Shown piece after piece: positions 1-9,406 of a stretch of DNA of 64,000 nt. Position numbers and translations under genes: made by a program. The stretch comes from Parietaria judaica. Its lineage: Eukaryota; Streptophyta; Magnoliopsida; Rosales; Urticaceae. The DNA is taken from positions 11,490,501 to 11,554,500 of the forward strand of contig OX940862.1 in NCBI GenBank assembly GCA_954871525.1, in the 5' to 3' direction. Position 1 is the first letter of the stretch. Each line of letters opens with the position of its first letter. The notes under the pieces were generated by a model. It was not told the DNA's origin. It saw only the letters and a program-made list of their open reading frames with translations, and made no database searches.

Positions 1-404
1 CTATGACCCCCATAAAACGAAATGTTTGGCCGAATATTAAAACATAGTTTGGACTATATAACAATGAGTAATTTATGGCCAAAATACGAAAATCATTTGC
101 TGCTATCAGTGTTAAAACTGATAGCTCAAATGCCAAATGCTTGAAAATAGTAAAGCTTTGTCTTACATTCAAATCAATTGAGAAGTTTGTCTTAAATTTT
201 TTAATTTTTGACAAAAAAATCTCTTCTACTTTTTTAAATTAACATATTAGTTACTATAATAACGTATTAAAAATGAACGGAAATATGTTTAAAACATTGT
301 GTACTTTAGCCGCAATTACCCTATTTTGAATAAGTTAAAGATTTTTTTTTTTTGAAGCAGTTAAAGAGTTAATTATAATGGTGTATAGAAAGTCAAGTTT
401 ATCA
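1..404. other. AT-rich intergenic DNA at the left edge
   Basis: No coding signal, RNA gene or clear repeat is visible. The stretch is AT-rich with short poly-T and poly-A runs. Confidence 0.6.
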
Positions 405-513
405 GAGTAATTGCACCAAATAGCCAAATTGAAACATAGAATTAGTAAAATAGCCAAATTTTAGGTTAATTTTGTAAACTAGCCAATTAACATGAGGTGG
501 CATTTTCCATCGA

Positions 514-518
<5 letters not shown>

Positions 519-593
<75 letters not shown>
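519..593. repeat. (CT)n microsatellite
   Basis: About 37 uninterrupted CT units inside the inverted-repeat element. It creates long Ser-Leu or Arg-Glu reading frames on both strands that are not genes. Confidence 0.95.
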
Positions 594-595
<2 letters not shown>

Positions 596-1027
596 GGCTT
601 CGAGGCTTCTGTCGCCAGCTCGGAGCTCCGGCGGAGCAAATCGTGCTCCGGAAAATACCTCTCTGTGCGCTTTGTTCAGCCTCGACGACGAGAAGAAAGG
701 CGCGCCGAGGAACGGAGGCGAAGAAGACAAAGAGGACGAGGCGGGGCTGAAGACCATGAAGGAGTTTATAGATCTGGGAAGCGGCTTCAGGTCTGAGCAA
801 GAAACTCGCGAAATGGAGGCGAAAGCCGAAGAAGAAGAAGCTCCCCAGAGAGAATGGCGAATCGGTGACCGGAAACAATGACGGAGCGAGGGCGAGGGAA
901 ACGCAGTCGGAGGTCGGGGAGTATGGTTTCGGCGGTGAGCGCAGATCTTGCGACACCGATCTGAGATTCTATGTCGACATTGCAGCTCGGATGTCGCTCG
1001 ACAAGTGCCGACGCTTCTCCTTTGACG

Positions 1028-1262
1028 AGTGTTTATTCTTGTTAATTTTTGTGTTTATTTGTGTATCAAAGTGTTTATTCGTGTTAATTTTGTGTTTATT
1101 TGTGTATTAAAGTGTTGATTTACGTTAATTCGTTGTTGATTTACGTTAATTCATTGTTGGTTTACGTTAATTCGCGTATTTAATTTGTTGCTATTTTTTG
1201 AATAAAATAAATCCGAAAATTATATAATTTTTTTTTGAATAAAATAAATCCAAAAATTATAT
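1028..1262. repeat. Cluster of short tandem repeats (minisatellite)
   Basis: Two units of about 42 bases built on GTGTTTATT...GTTAATTTT...TTTGTGTAT run from 1028 to about 1111. Three units of about 21 bases built on GTTGATTTACGTTAATTC follow to about 1175. Two copies of a TTGAATAAAATAAATCC-type unit then lie at about 1197-1262. All are inside the inverted-repeat element. Confidence 0.75.
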
Positions 1263-1670
1263 AAAATTTTTAATTTAAAATTTGAATTATATAAGAAAAA
1301 AGGTTTGGTTTTGGTTGTTACCATATTAATAGCTATTTCAATTAATAGCAATATTTTCAATTAATGAAAATAAATGAATTTTTAAATTTTATTAAAACAT
1401 GAGGGTAAAAATGTAATTGGAATTCCATTTAAATGGTTAATTGGCTAGTTTACAAAATTAACTAAAGTTTGACTATTTTGTTAAACACACTTTCAGATTT
1501 AGTTATTTATCCAAAGCGCTCTGTCATTTATCATAGAAGCTAAAAGTTGCAAGACTGCTATGTCTATATATTGAGTTGAAACAAGCCATATATCTATCCA
1601 AAAGAGATCAAACACTAGCTAAAAAAAACTCATTCATTTTCTCGATCTTCGTACATTATCTATATATATT

Positions 1671-3862
1671 ATGGAGATAAAGGTTGTTTCAAGAGAGATG
1701 ATCAGACCATCTTCGGCGACAGTTTTGAATGAAGCAGATCACAAACTATGCCTCATTGACCACATTACTCCCTTAACCTTCATGTCCTTTGTCCTCTTTT
1801 ACTCTAACTTCTCCATTTCTGACCCTGAAACCCTCAAGACCTCTCTCTCTCCCAAACCCTAAACTTGTACTACCCTTTTTCCGGGAGGATTCGAAACAAC
1901 GTCTCCGTAGAGGATTTCGATACCGGCGTGCTGTTCCAGGAAGCTGACGTCAACGTAACAATTGTTGGGAGAAAGCGCAACGCAACGGAATCTCAATATC
2001 TCCCAATAGCCGCTAAAATATGAAGGCGATAATAATCGAAACACAACCACGAACACGAGACAATTTTAGCGTGGAAAAACCTCCAAAACGGAGTAAAAAA
2101 CCACGGGACCCGTAGGCCGCTTAAAATTCACTATAATCAAGAATGAGGTACAAACGAAGTCTTCCCTAGATAAAACTAGAGGCATACATCATCATCATCA
2201 AGATCGAACACCAATCTCGGATTACAACAAACAAGCAAGAGAAGAATTTGTGAAAAACGTTCTCACAAAACAGCCTCTGGATTCCACTCTTCAGACCGAC
2301 CTAGAAAACTCCAAAACCACATCTCCACCGGTCATAACGTACCTCTATCTATGTCTTAGGAACATTCTGTCCAAAAATCACGACGATCCAACGGTGAACG
2401 AGTGCGCAATGACGATTTTCCTGAGGGTCGACAAAACTGGACCGTAACCGCGAATTTGCTCTCTTTCTCTTTCTCTTTCTCTTGTTTTCTCTCTCTTCTT
2501 CACTCTTCTATTTCTTCATCTCATCTAAGTCATTTATGACCTAGGCTTCATGGGCCGGGTACATGGATCAATGGGTAAAAAATAACCCACATTGTTGGGC
2601 CACCCAACAACAATGTCGGACTACTTTGAGCTCAAAGACATCGAATCGCTCAACCGGCTCGTTCCATTCGAGCCGCTGCGCAGGGAATCCGGTTCGGTGG
2701 ATGTTCCGTTGCTTGCCTTCCAAGCTAACGTGTTCTCCTGCGGGGCTATGGCGCTAGGAACTTCCTTCTGTCACAAGGTAGTGTTGAAACGTTTCAACTT
2801 AAAAACTTAATCACCCAAGTTAATTATGTCAAATAACTACCTCTGATATATAACCAATTATGATTAATGTTTATAATATATATATGTATATACATATTAT
2901 GATGTTACAGTATGCACGTTCTAATGATTTGAGGAGATACATATGTTACAGGCAGGCGACGGAGCAACGACAAGCTGCTTCCTAAGCTCGTGGGCCGCTC
3001 TCTTCCGTGGAGATCCCACCGGTGTCACGACCCCAAACTTGGACACTGCGATGACGCTGTCCCACTGGTGGAGGATTTCACTCCACAGATTCGGTCGGAG
3101 GTCGAAGAAGTGTGGTTCCAGCAAGGAGCCCGCTATGTCGCAACGAGGTTCGTGTTCGATGCCCAATCCACCGCAGCACTCGTTGAGAAGGCAAAGCGTG
3201 AGGGCACTCCACCGACACGAAACGAGGCCGTGACATGCTTCTTGTGGGAGCGCATCACAGAGGCTTCTCGTGAGGTGTCGGGGGACCGCACTAGGATTTC
3301 GGCTTCCATGCATGCTGTGAACTTGCGGCCAAGGATCACGCGGCTCCGTCCAGATTACGGCCCGCGGATGGAAGGCGCAACTGGGAACCTGCTGTGGCTG
3401 GCGCTGGCGCTAAGCTTTGATCCTTGTGACGAGAACGCCAGTAAGGAGGTCGTGGAGTTAACCTCTTGCACCACCCAGCTTAGGCGAACCATGGCGGCTT
3501 TCGACGACGAGTTTCTTGGAGCGATGATGCTGGAGGAAAAAAACGGGTCATCGGAGGTGATGAGTCAGCTTCGAGATTTGATGGCCATGGGGACGGAGCT
3601 GCCTGACGCGCTGATGTTCACAAACTGGAAGAATTTCTACAATGACATTGACTTTGGTTGGGGAAAGCCGTTCTGGATCGGACCTGCAGGGAAAAGCGGC
3701 TCGTTATTACGGGAATACGTTACGATGATCGAGAGTGCTCAATTTCCGAGGGGAATTGAAGCATTTATCTTCATCGAAGACGCGAAAATGGCTGTTTTAA
3801 AGAGAGATGAAAAGTTCCTAGAGTTTGCTTCTCTCAACCCGGATTTCTCCACCCCGGTTTGA
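1671..3862 (+). pseudogene. Broken BAHD acyltransferase gene (clade III / vinorine synthase-like)
   Basis: BAHD enzymes transfer acyl groups from acyl-CoA to alcohols or amines in specialised metabolism, in the cytosol. The N-terminus at 1671 has the typical start (MEIKVVSREMIRPSS). The catalytic HxxxD motif reads H-K-A-G-D when 2777 is joined to 2952 across a GT-AG intron (2778-2951). The structural motif DFGWG is at 3650-3664, and the stop is at 3860-3862. Three lesions break it. A shift in the CT-rich stretch at about 1840-1855 makes frame 1 stop at 1860. A solo LTR (1963-2609) is inserted with a 5-bp duplication. A second frame change lies at about 3050-3075, between the HxxxD region and the downstream half. 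Outside the lesions the family similarity is strong over the expected length, so the gene died recently. A spliced transcript from 2990 could encode only a C-terminal half without the catalytic His. Start and family are clear; the substrate is not. Confidence 0.9.
1963..2609 (-). mobile_element. Solo LTR inserted in the BAHD gene
   Basis: The 647-bp segment begins TGTTGGGAG and ends CCCAACA. It is flanked by a perfect 5-bp target duplication, ACAAT at 1958-1962 and 2610-2614. Removing the insert and one ACAAT copy restores the acyltransferase frame. There is no internal retrotransposon coding sequence, so this is a solo LTR left by LTR-LTR recombination. A second copy of the family lies at 20085-20698 in the opposite orientation. 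Minus orientation is inferred from the U5-like block, which reads in the usual sense on the minus strand here. It is probably Copia-type from its look, but there is no coding sequence to prove this. Confidence 0.92.
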
Positions 3863-4620
3863 ATATCTTTGTCGTGTGTGGCGGAACTAAGATACAATTT
3901 CTGAGAGGGCTAAGTCACACTAGGGGCACTATATAAGTATAATAAATGAAAGAAGAAAAATAAAATATTTTTAAATAACTGGAAACATGAACTTCAACAA
4001 TCCCTTTTTCAATTAAGATATGTTTTGCATCTAAATACAAGTCCTTTATAATGCAATGTGTTCAAGAGATATTATGTGTAATGTTATCACTTGTAATGTA
4101 TGAAATTTATAGTTCGTACTTTTTTTACGGGATCGAAGATCTATAATTGTTTTTATATTTTCTAATATTTGTCAGGAAGGAAACAAACAAAGTTGTCAAT
4201 ACCCTTGTTAGTTTTGGTGTTGAAAATCTAGCTCAACACTCAAAATTTATTTTTGTCTATTGTGAACGATGTTTGACCGAAAATTTTAAATTTAGCTGGT
4301 TTTCTTCTCTGTTTCGTACTTTATATTATGAGTCTCTTTTTTTTTCTTAGAATGATTCTAATCGAGGTTCAAGTTTACTTAGCGCGAGATTTCATATCTT
4401 TATTTTTTTTACATTTAAAAATAATAATGAAAAGAAATACTCCTATGTACTTTGTATGATAATGAGTACACCAATAGTAGCTTGACATATAAAACATTGA
4501 TCATCTCTACAAGTCAATTAGCATTCCTCGGTTTGAGAAACAACAATAAAAAATAAATGTTGTGAAGAAACGACAGGTTAATAAAACGAGCATAAGTATT
4601 CGAAACAGAGTGCATTAGTA
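3863..4620. other. Convergent intergenic region
   Basis: AT-rich sequence between the 3' ends of the BAHD pseudogene and the DUF2828 gene. It contains poly-T runs and no supported gene. The 67-codon frame at 4147-4350 has no recognisable domain. Confidence 0.6.
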
Positions 4621-6501
4621 TTAATCGACGACTGCGAGTGTGTGATACTCTTGGCCGGACACTGCAGCTTCCATGACGGCCTCGGGTTTGATCTCCCCGC
4701 AATTATCCAGAAACAGCTTCATCAGATTCTTCGAAAACCCGCTCACCAACGCCACGCCTCTCTGCGCCCCCGCCACCGGCACCGACCTCGACTCCCGCAG
4801 GTTCCAGAACACGATCTCCGGCACCGCTCCCGCGTACCCCTTCTCCGAGAACTTCCTCACTATAGCCTCGTAGTCCGTCTCCCACGCGTTCTCCGACGCC
4901 TCGTCAAACTCCATGTCGCTGAACACGAACACCCTCTTCACCATTTGCTCCGCCCTCAGCTCGCCGCTCACTGCCGCCCCAAGGATCAGCTCGAACACCT
5001 TCTGAAAATTGGTGTTCATCCCCCACTCCATGCGCCTCACGAACTCGGTCTTTGACCGGAGATCGTTTCCGGCGATAGCGTGAAGCTCAGGGCTCTTGCT
5101 GAACGTGATGATCTTGCCCCCCCACGGCTCTTCGCTGAGCTCGGATACTAAAACTCCCAGCGCCACCGAGACTTCCATCGGGGTCCCGGTCATGCTCCCG
5201 GAAACATCGCACACAGCGAGGCAGTTCCTCAGCTTCCCGCCTTTTGACAGATCGTCCACCATTCTCTTCCATTGCAGCTCGGCGACCTCACCATCATCTC
5301 CGTCGTCTAAAGAATTGATAATGTCGTGGGGGAGAAGCGCTCCAGCGGCAATCTTGGCCTTCCCTGCTGAGACGTCCGCCAAGTATTGGTTGAAACGCTC
5401 GCCGTCGTGCTTGGCGAAATGGCTTTTGTAGTTTTTCATTGCAACTGAGGCGACGCGGTTGTAGGGGATCTCGTGCCACCGGTTGGCCCCGATGTAGACC
5501 TCCGGCAGCTCCAGGGCCTTCCTCAGCGGGATGAGCACTTGCTTCCGCAGCCGATCTCGCACTCTGTATGCGTAATGAGCTTCGTCTACTCCTTCGTACT
5601 CGGGGCTCGATTTGCGGGGGAAAAGCCTTTTTGCGATGCTCTCGCAGAGCAGCGTCGAACGGTCGAACGACGAATCCAGAGAAGGGCACCACTTGGCGGC
5701 GAAGCTGATCTTTGCGTGCTCGTTCACGTTCAAGAATTCGATATCGGCTTTCAGACACTCGGCAAAGTGATCGGAGACCTTGTCGTGCAAGAGCCTAAAG
5801 TATGGATCGCGCTGGTATCTACTCACAACTTTCTTGGCCATGGCTAACCTTCTCTCTTCCCGCAAGGCTCTCGCTTTCTCCGACTCGTCCTTCGACCTCT
5901 CCTTTGCTTTCCGGACTCTGATGTGCTTCGGCACCCTCGATTTTATACTTTTTCTCCTGCCAGATTTCATCCGAGGAGCACGTCTGCGTCGGAGGCCCTT
6001 CCTTTGCAACCATTCCGCCTTTTGGAGGCTCCGCACTTTGGGGCCTTCGAGGAGGCGGTAGAGAATCTCCGGCAAGTCCTTGAAGTACCCGAACGCCGCA
6101 AATGCCCCGACGTTGAGAGCGAGCGTACGGGGGTGGTGGTGGTGCAGCCATAGCGCAGCGGTGTAGAAGCCTTCTTTGTCGGACTTTCCCGTGCCACGCA
6201 CGCCACGCAGGTTGCAGACGAGCTTGAGGCTCGTCAAGGGGTCGTGGGCCCACGCCAGCCGGAGCCGTTGCGCCACCGTTTCCGCTGGAGTGTCGGGGAC
6301 GACCTGGAAGAAGAAGTCGAGGCACGGGTTACCGGAGGAGAGGAACGTCGGTGACCGGTTCTCGGTGTAGCCCATCAGAAGGTCGAATTTCTTGAATTCG
6401 GCGACCAAAAGGTCCAAGAATTGACCTGTTTGGGCTGATATACCGGGTTTGTAGATCTCCGGCGGTCCGAGAAGGGTCGGAGTTTGAGATTCAGACGCCA
6501 T
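4621..6501 (-). CDS. DUF2828 / vWA-domain protein (mimivirus L728-like family)
   Basis: An intronless frame of 626 residues, full length for this plant family. Family members are annotated as 'uncharacterized protein L728-like' or DUF2828; they combine an N-terminal all-alpha region with a C-terminal von Willebrand A fold and resemble TROVE/Ro-type architecture. The sequence shows the MIDAS metal-binding motif D-V-S-G-S-M (Asp432, Ser434, Ser436) after a helical region. There is a strongly basic stretch (Arg/Lys-rich, about residues 165-225) that could bind nucleic acid. No signal peptide or membrane segment is seen. The start at 6501 (MASESQTP) is the first Met and matches the family start. 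A (TA)27 tract sits 38 bases upstream. Function is unknown; RNA or protein scaffolding is only an inference from the vWA fold and basic region. Confidence 0.93.
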   Translation of the reverse strand: MASESQTPTLLGPPEIYKPGISAQTGQFLDLLVAEFKKFDLLMGYTENRSPTFLSSGNPCLDFFFQVVPDTPAETVAQRLRLAWAHDPLTSLKLVCNLRGVRGTGKSDKEGFYTAALWLHHHHPRTLALNVGAFAAFGYFKDLPEILYRLLEGPKVRSLQKAEWLQRKGLRRRRAPRMKSGRRKSIKSRVPKHIRVRKAKERSKDESEKARALREERRLAMAKKVVSRYQRDPYFRLLHDKVSDHFAECLKADIEFLNVNEHAKISFAAKWCPSLDSSFDRSTLLCESIAKRLFPRKSSPEYEGVDEAHYAYRVRDRLRKQVLIPLRKALELPEVYIGANRWHEIPYNRVASVAMKNYKSHFAKHDGERFNQYLADVSAGKAKIAAGALLPHDIINSLDDGDDGEVAELQWKRMVDDLSKGGKLRNCLAVCDVSGSMTGTPMEVSVALGVLVSELSEEPWGGKIITFSKSPELHAIAGNDLRSKTEFVRRMEWGMNTNFQKVFELILGAAVSGELRAEQMVKRVFVFSDMEFDEASENAWETDYEAIVRKFSEKGYAGAVPEIVFWNLRESRSVPVAGAQRGVALVSGFSKNLMKLFLDNCGEIKPEAVMEAAVSGQEYHTLAVVD

Positions 6502-6536
6502 GGTTTGTGTATGGAAGATGACTTTTGATCTCTCTC

Positions 6537-6538
<2 letters not shown>

Positions 6539-6592
<54 letters not shown>
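6539..6592. repeat. (TA)27 microsatellite in the DUF2828 promoter or leader
   Basis: An uninterrupted TA run of 54 bases begins 38 bases upstream of the DUF2828 start codon (gene on the minus strand). It could lie in the 5' leader or core promoter. Confidence 0.95.
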
Positions 6593-6593
<1 letters not shown>

Positions 6594-7164
6594 CTCTTTC
6601 ATTTCTTGGGCACTACGTTTAATTGACTTATTTTCTTGGGAAGAAAGTTCGCCTATAATAATGAAATTTATAATTCCATCATCGTTGACTTCATTTTCCT
6701 TACCTCAAGAACAAGGATTTGGTTCTTGATTTACTTTCTTTAAATTCTCTCATTTCTTTTTATATCTAGAAATATATTCTAATTTATTATTGTTACTTGA
6801 CCCCCAAGAAAAATTAAAAAAATATGATCGGTAATTCGCACATTTGAAAATTATATGCATCTTTTTATTTTCAGACCAACATACTCTTATCTCTACGGTT
6901 AACTTTTTTGTCTTTCTAAGAGTCCTAAATCGATTGTTTTTACAACATTTTGCCAATTGTCGATAAATCGATAGTAAATATTGATTTATCGACGGGATGG
7001 GACGGGACGGGACGGGATGGTGCAGTAAATGTCGATAATAGTTGTGTAATGAAAAAAAGATTAGGAAACCAAAACATTACTATGCTAAACAATGTGCTAA
7101 CTTATTGAACAATTCCCAAAAAAAAAAAACTATAAATCTAACACACCACCCGAAAACTTCATCC
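6593..7164. other. Intergenic region between DUF2828 (5') and NPH3 (3')
   Basis: AT-rich. It should hold the DUF2828 promoter (minus strand) and the 3' UTR of the NPH3 gene. The only marked structure is the hairpin and G-tract at 6959-7020. Confidence 0.6.
6959..7020 (+). other. Perfect 11-bp hairpin followed by a G-quadruplex-type tract
   Basis: GTCGATAAATC at 6959-6969 pairs exactly with GATTTATCGAC at 6983-6993 across a 13-base loop. Immediately after it come five GGG runs separated by two-base AT or AC spacers (about 6994-7018). Four or more G3 runs with short loops meet the usual G-quadruplex pattern. The hairpin sequence resembles the GTCGATAAATC block inside the hAT-type element at 32420-33086, so it may be a transposon relic. 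Confidence 0.8.
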
Positions 7165-9406
7165 TCATTTTCCGTTCGCCACCGGCTGTTCCTTGGCATC
7201 GTCGCAGGCCTTGGGCAGTTTGGCGTCGCAGGCTTTGGCCCTGGGTTTGGGCCGGAACCCGAACTTCCGGAAGAAGACGTTCCAGGTTCCTTTGGTCTTG
7301 ACAATCTTCTGGAGCTCGTCTTTCATGCTCAGGCACTCCTTCTCGAGCAAGGAGACTCTTTCCCTCACGCTGTCCACCGCCACGATCTGGCTGCGCTGCG
7401 GCGCGTTGTTCGCTTGCGAAATGGTGGGTGCTAGCGCGAGGCCGCCGCTGTGGCCCTGCAGCGTCTCGAGGTTGTCGGATACGAAGAACCAGCCGGCCAC
7501 GGAGGTGCGGAGTCGGAGCTGCTCGAAGAAGAGGACCTGCACGATCACCCGCAGCGGCAGCCTCTCGTTCTGCGCAGCGTGGGTGCTCGCCTCCAGCGAC
7601 AGCTTCTGGCAGTTCATCAGCCGGCAGATTTGTTCCCTCTCCGAATCCGTCAGCCACGGATGTGCCTGCATAAATCCACAGAGGATTAACACATTTAATC
7701 ATACATAATAACCGATTACCGATTCTGTTCAGCTTCTATCACGATTTTACTATAAGTAGTACAGAACCTTAGAAAAAATTAGTGTTTGAGTGGATGGGAA
7801 TTCCCAGCAACTCTGTTTCAGCATTTTGGTTACCTTGAGATATATATCGATGGCACGGTAAATTCCGTCGTCGAGAGGCCGGGCATATTCGGGAATAACC
7901 GCAGCGAGGGACTGAAATTTGAGCAGCTTCAGGTTGGGATCGGGCGCTATCTCCGCCAGATAATTGTCGATCAAGTTGGCCACCATGCTGATTGGCGTCA
8001 GCGAGTGCGATCCACCGCCCATCATCTGCCCTTCGTCCAGCGTCGAATTCGACGTCGAATCGCTCGAGTCGCGATCCACCACCATGAATTGGTCAAGGAT
8101 CCGCTGCACGCAATCGACATCGTAGAGCGTCTCTGTCGAGTACCCCAAGCTCGGCATCAGCAGATCCTCAAGAGCCGCCTGGTCCAGCTGAGCCCCGATA
8201 CGCTTCTCCAAGCTGTCGCGGCACACCGCGCTGGCTTGCAGGATCATGGATGTTCTCAGCAATCGGAGAAGGAAATTGCTTGGGGTCACGCCTTTCTGAA
8301 CCGGAAGTAACCCGACGATCTCCTCCAAAAGACTCCGCTGATCACCCTCGCATGGAGCAGACGAAAGAGTCGGATCGGTTCCACGGGACAACGAATCCCG
8401 CCCAAGCAAGCTGAGATTCTTCCGCGTGTAGTGCATCAGCGAGCCCGATATCTTCTCCGGCTTCATGCCCCGCGACTCGACGGCCAGGATCAGGCGCTTG
8501 TAGAGCGGCAAAGCCAGCGACGACACGTCTTCGAACCACCAGTCCTCGCAGGAAGGATCGGCCTTCTCCACCATGCATATTCCGTTCCAGAACGCACCAC
8601 CATGCCCGTCCTCAAGGCTGCCAGATAGTGGGCGGCTGAACAGAGCGGGATCCGCGCAGGCCTTCATGGCCAGCGAGTTAAGGCAGCGAGAGACGACGTG
8701 GAGATCCTCCGCGTATGACATCACCTCTTCGCAGGCCTCAAGAACCCTGAGCGAGTCCGACCAGCTGGCAAAGATCTCATTAAGAAAGCCCTCCGAGAGA
8801 GCGACAAGGTTGCCCTCGCCGAAGTCCTCGCTCATGTGGAGGAATTCCGCCGCGCACCTGTGTCAAGGAATCTCACGTCAGAAAGATATACCAAGGCCTA
8901 ATGTCAATTTGGTTTTGAGATGAAACCCGTGACATCTATACGACCTGACACTGGCGATGTTCAAGGCGTTGAGCTCGAACTTGACGCCGTAGCAGAACTT
9001 GGCGACGAGCAAGAAGGCCCGGGGGCCGCCGGGGAGGTCGTCGAGCTGCAACGCGCATTGTCTGTCGGAGGATTCGGCTATGAGGCTCTCGAGAAGGCCA
9101 CTTTTGGAGAGCAATGGAAACTGCATATACATGCAACATATTAATAACACAGGATTACAATCCAATAACTTGTAAAGGGTTTGCATTTTGGAAAGCCAAC
9201 CTTGTGAAGATGGAAAGAAGTGTCTCCAATTTCAACAACGACATCACTAGCAAGTCCACTCGAACAAAACCTGCACCATTTTGATCATGTTAATTAAGAA
9301 TATTCGAATTGAGATTGATTGACTAGCATTATGATTGGCATTGTTACCAGGATTGACCATCGAGATTAAACACGTCGGGTTTAGATCCAAGCTTCATGCA
9401 AGCCAT
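7165..9406 (-). CDS. NPH3/RPT2-like (NRL) BTB/POZ domain protein
   Basis: Five exons on the minus strand: 9348-9406, 9201-9270, 8945-9120, 7834-8857 and 7165-7665. The joined length is 1,830 bases, or 609 residues, typical for the family. NRL proteins are plasma-membrane-associated scaffolds in phototropin and auxin-transport signalling, and many act as CUL3 substrate adaptors. The start [11 protein letters not shown] is characteristic. The BTB/POZ domain spans about residues 22-100 ([19 protein letters not shown], then PLLSKSG). The NPH3 domain runs from about residue 208 (WWFEDV) to 460 and includes the conserved [18 protein letters not shown] coiled coil lies near residues 545-575, followed by a basic C-terminal tail (FRKFGFRPK). 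Exon phases join without gaps. The family assignment is firm; the exact paralogue is not resolved. Confidence 0.94.

Larger units (their letters stand above)
405..1521. mobile_element. Degenerate element with terminal inverted repeats, MULE-like
   Basis: The segment at 447-490 is the inverted complement of 1437-1480, with two substitutions and one indel over about 44 bases. Weaker similarity continues outward on both sides. Between the arms lie a GC-richer block (about 600-1010), a (CT)n tract and minisatellites. The left end carries TTGCACCAAATAGCC, and the same motif recurs inverted near 19,700, so this is a family of ends. Long inverted ends enclosing GC-rich unrelated sequence fit a non-autonomous Mutator-like (Pack-MULE-type) element. 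No clean 9-bp target duplication could be read, so the outer limits are approximate and the class is an inference. Confidence 0.5.

Noticed and set aside
402..956. Overlapping long frames on both strands with Ser-Leu or Arg-Glu repeats
   Set aside because: They are produced by the (CT)n tract; no domain or start context supports translation.
1850..1864. CCCAAACCCTAAAC resembling telomere repeat
   Set aside because: Only about two units, and it lies in conserved acyltransferase coding sequence.
2990..3862. Stand-alone acyltransferase gene of 290 codons
   Set aside because: It is only the C-terminal half of the broken BAHD gene; its first residues are out of frame with the family and the catalytic His is upstream.
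4642..6370. Several plus-strand frames opposite the DUF2828 gene
   Set aside because: They are shadows of a GC-rich coding exon on the minus strand and have no recognisable domains.
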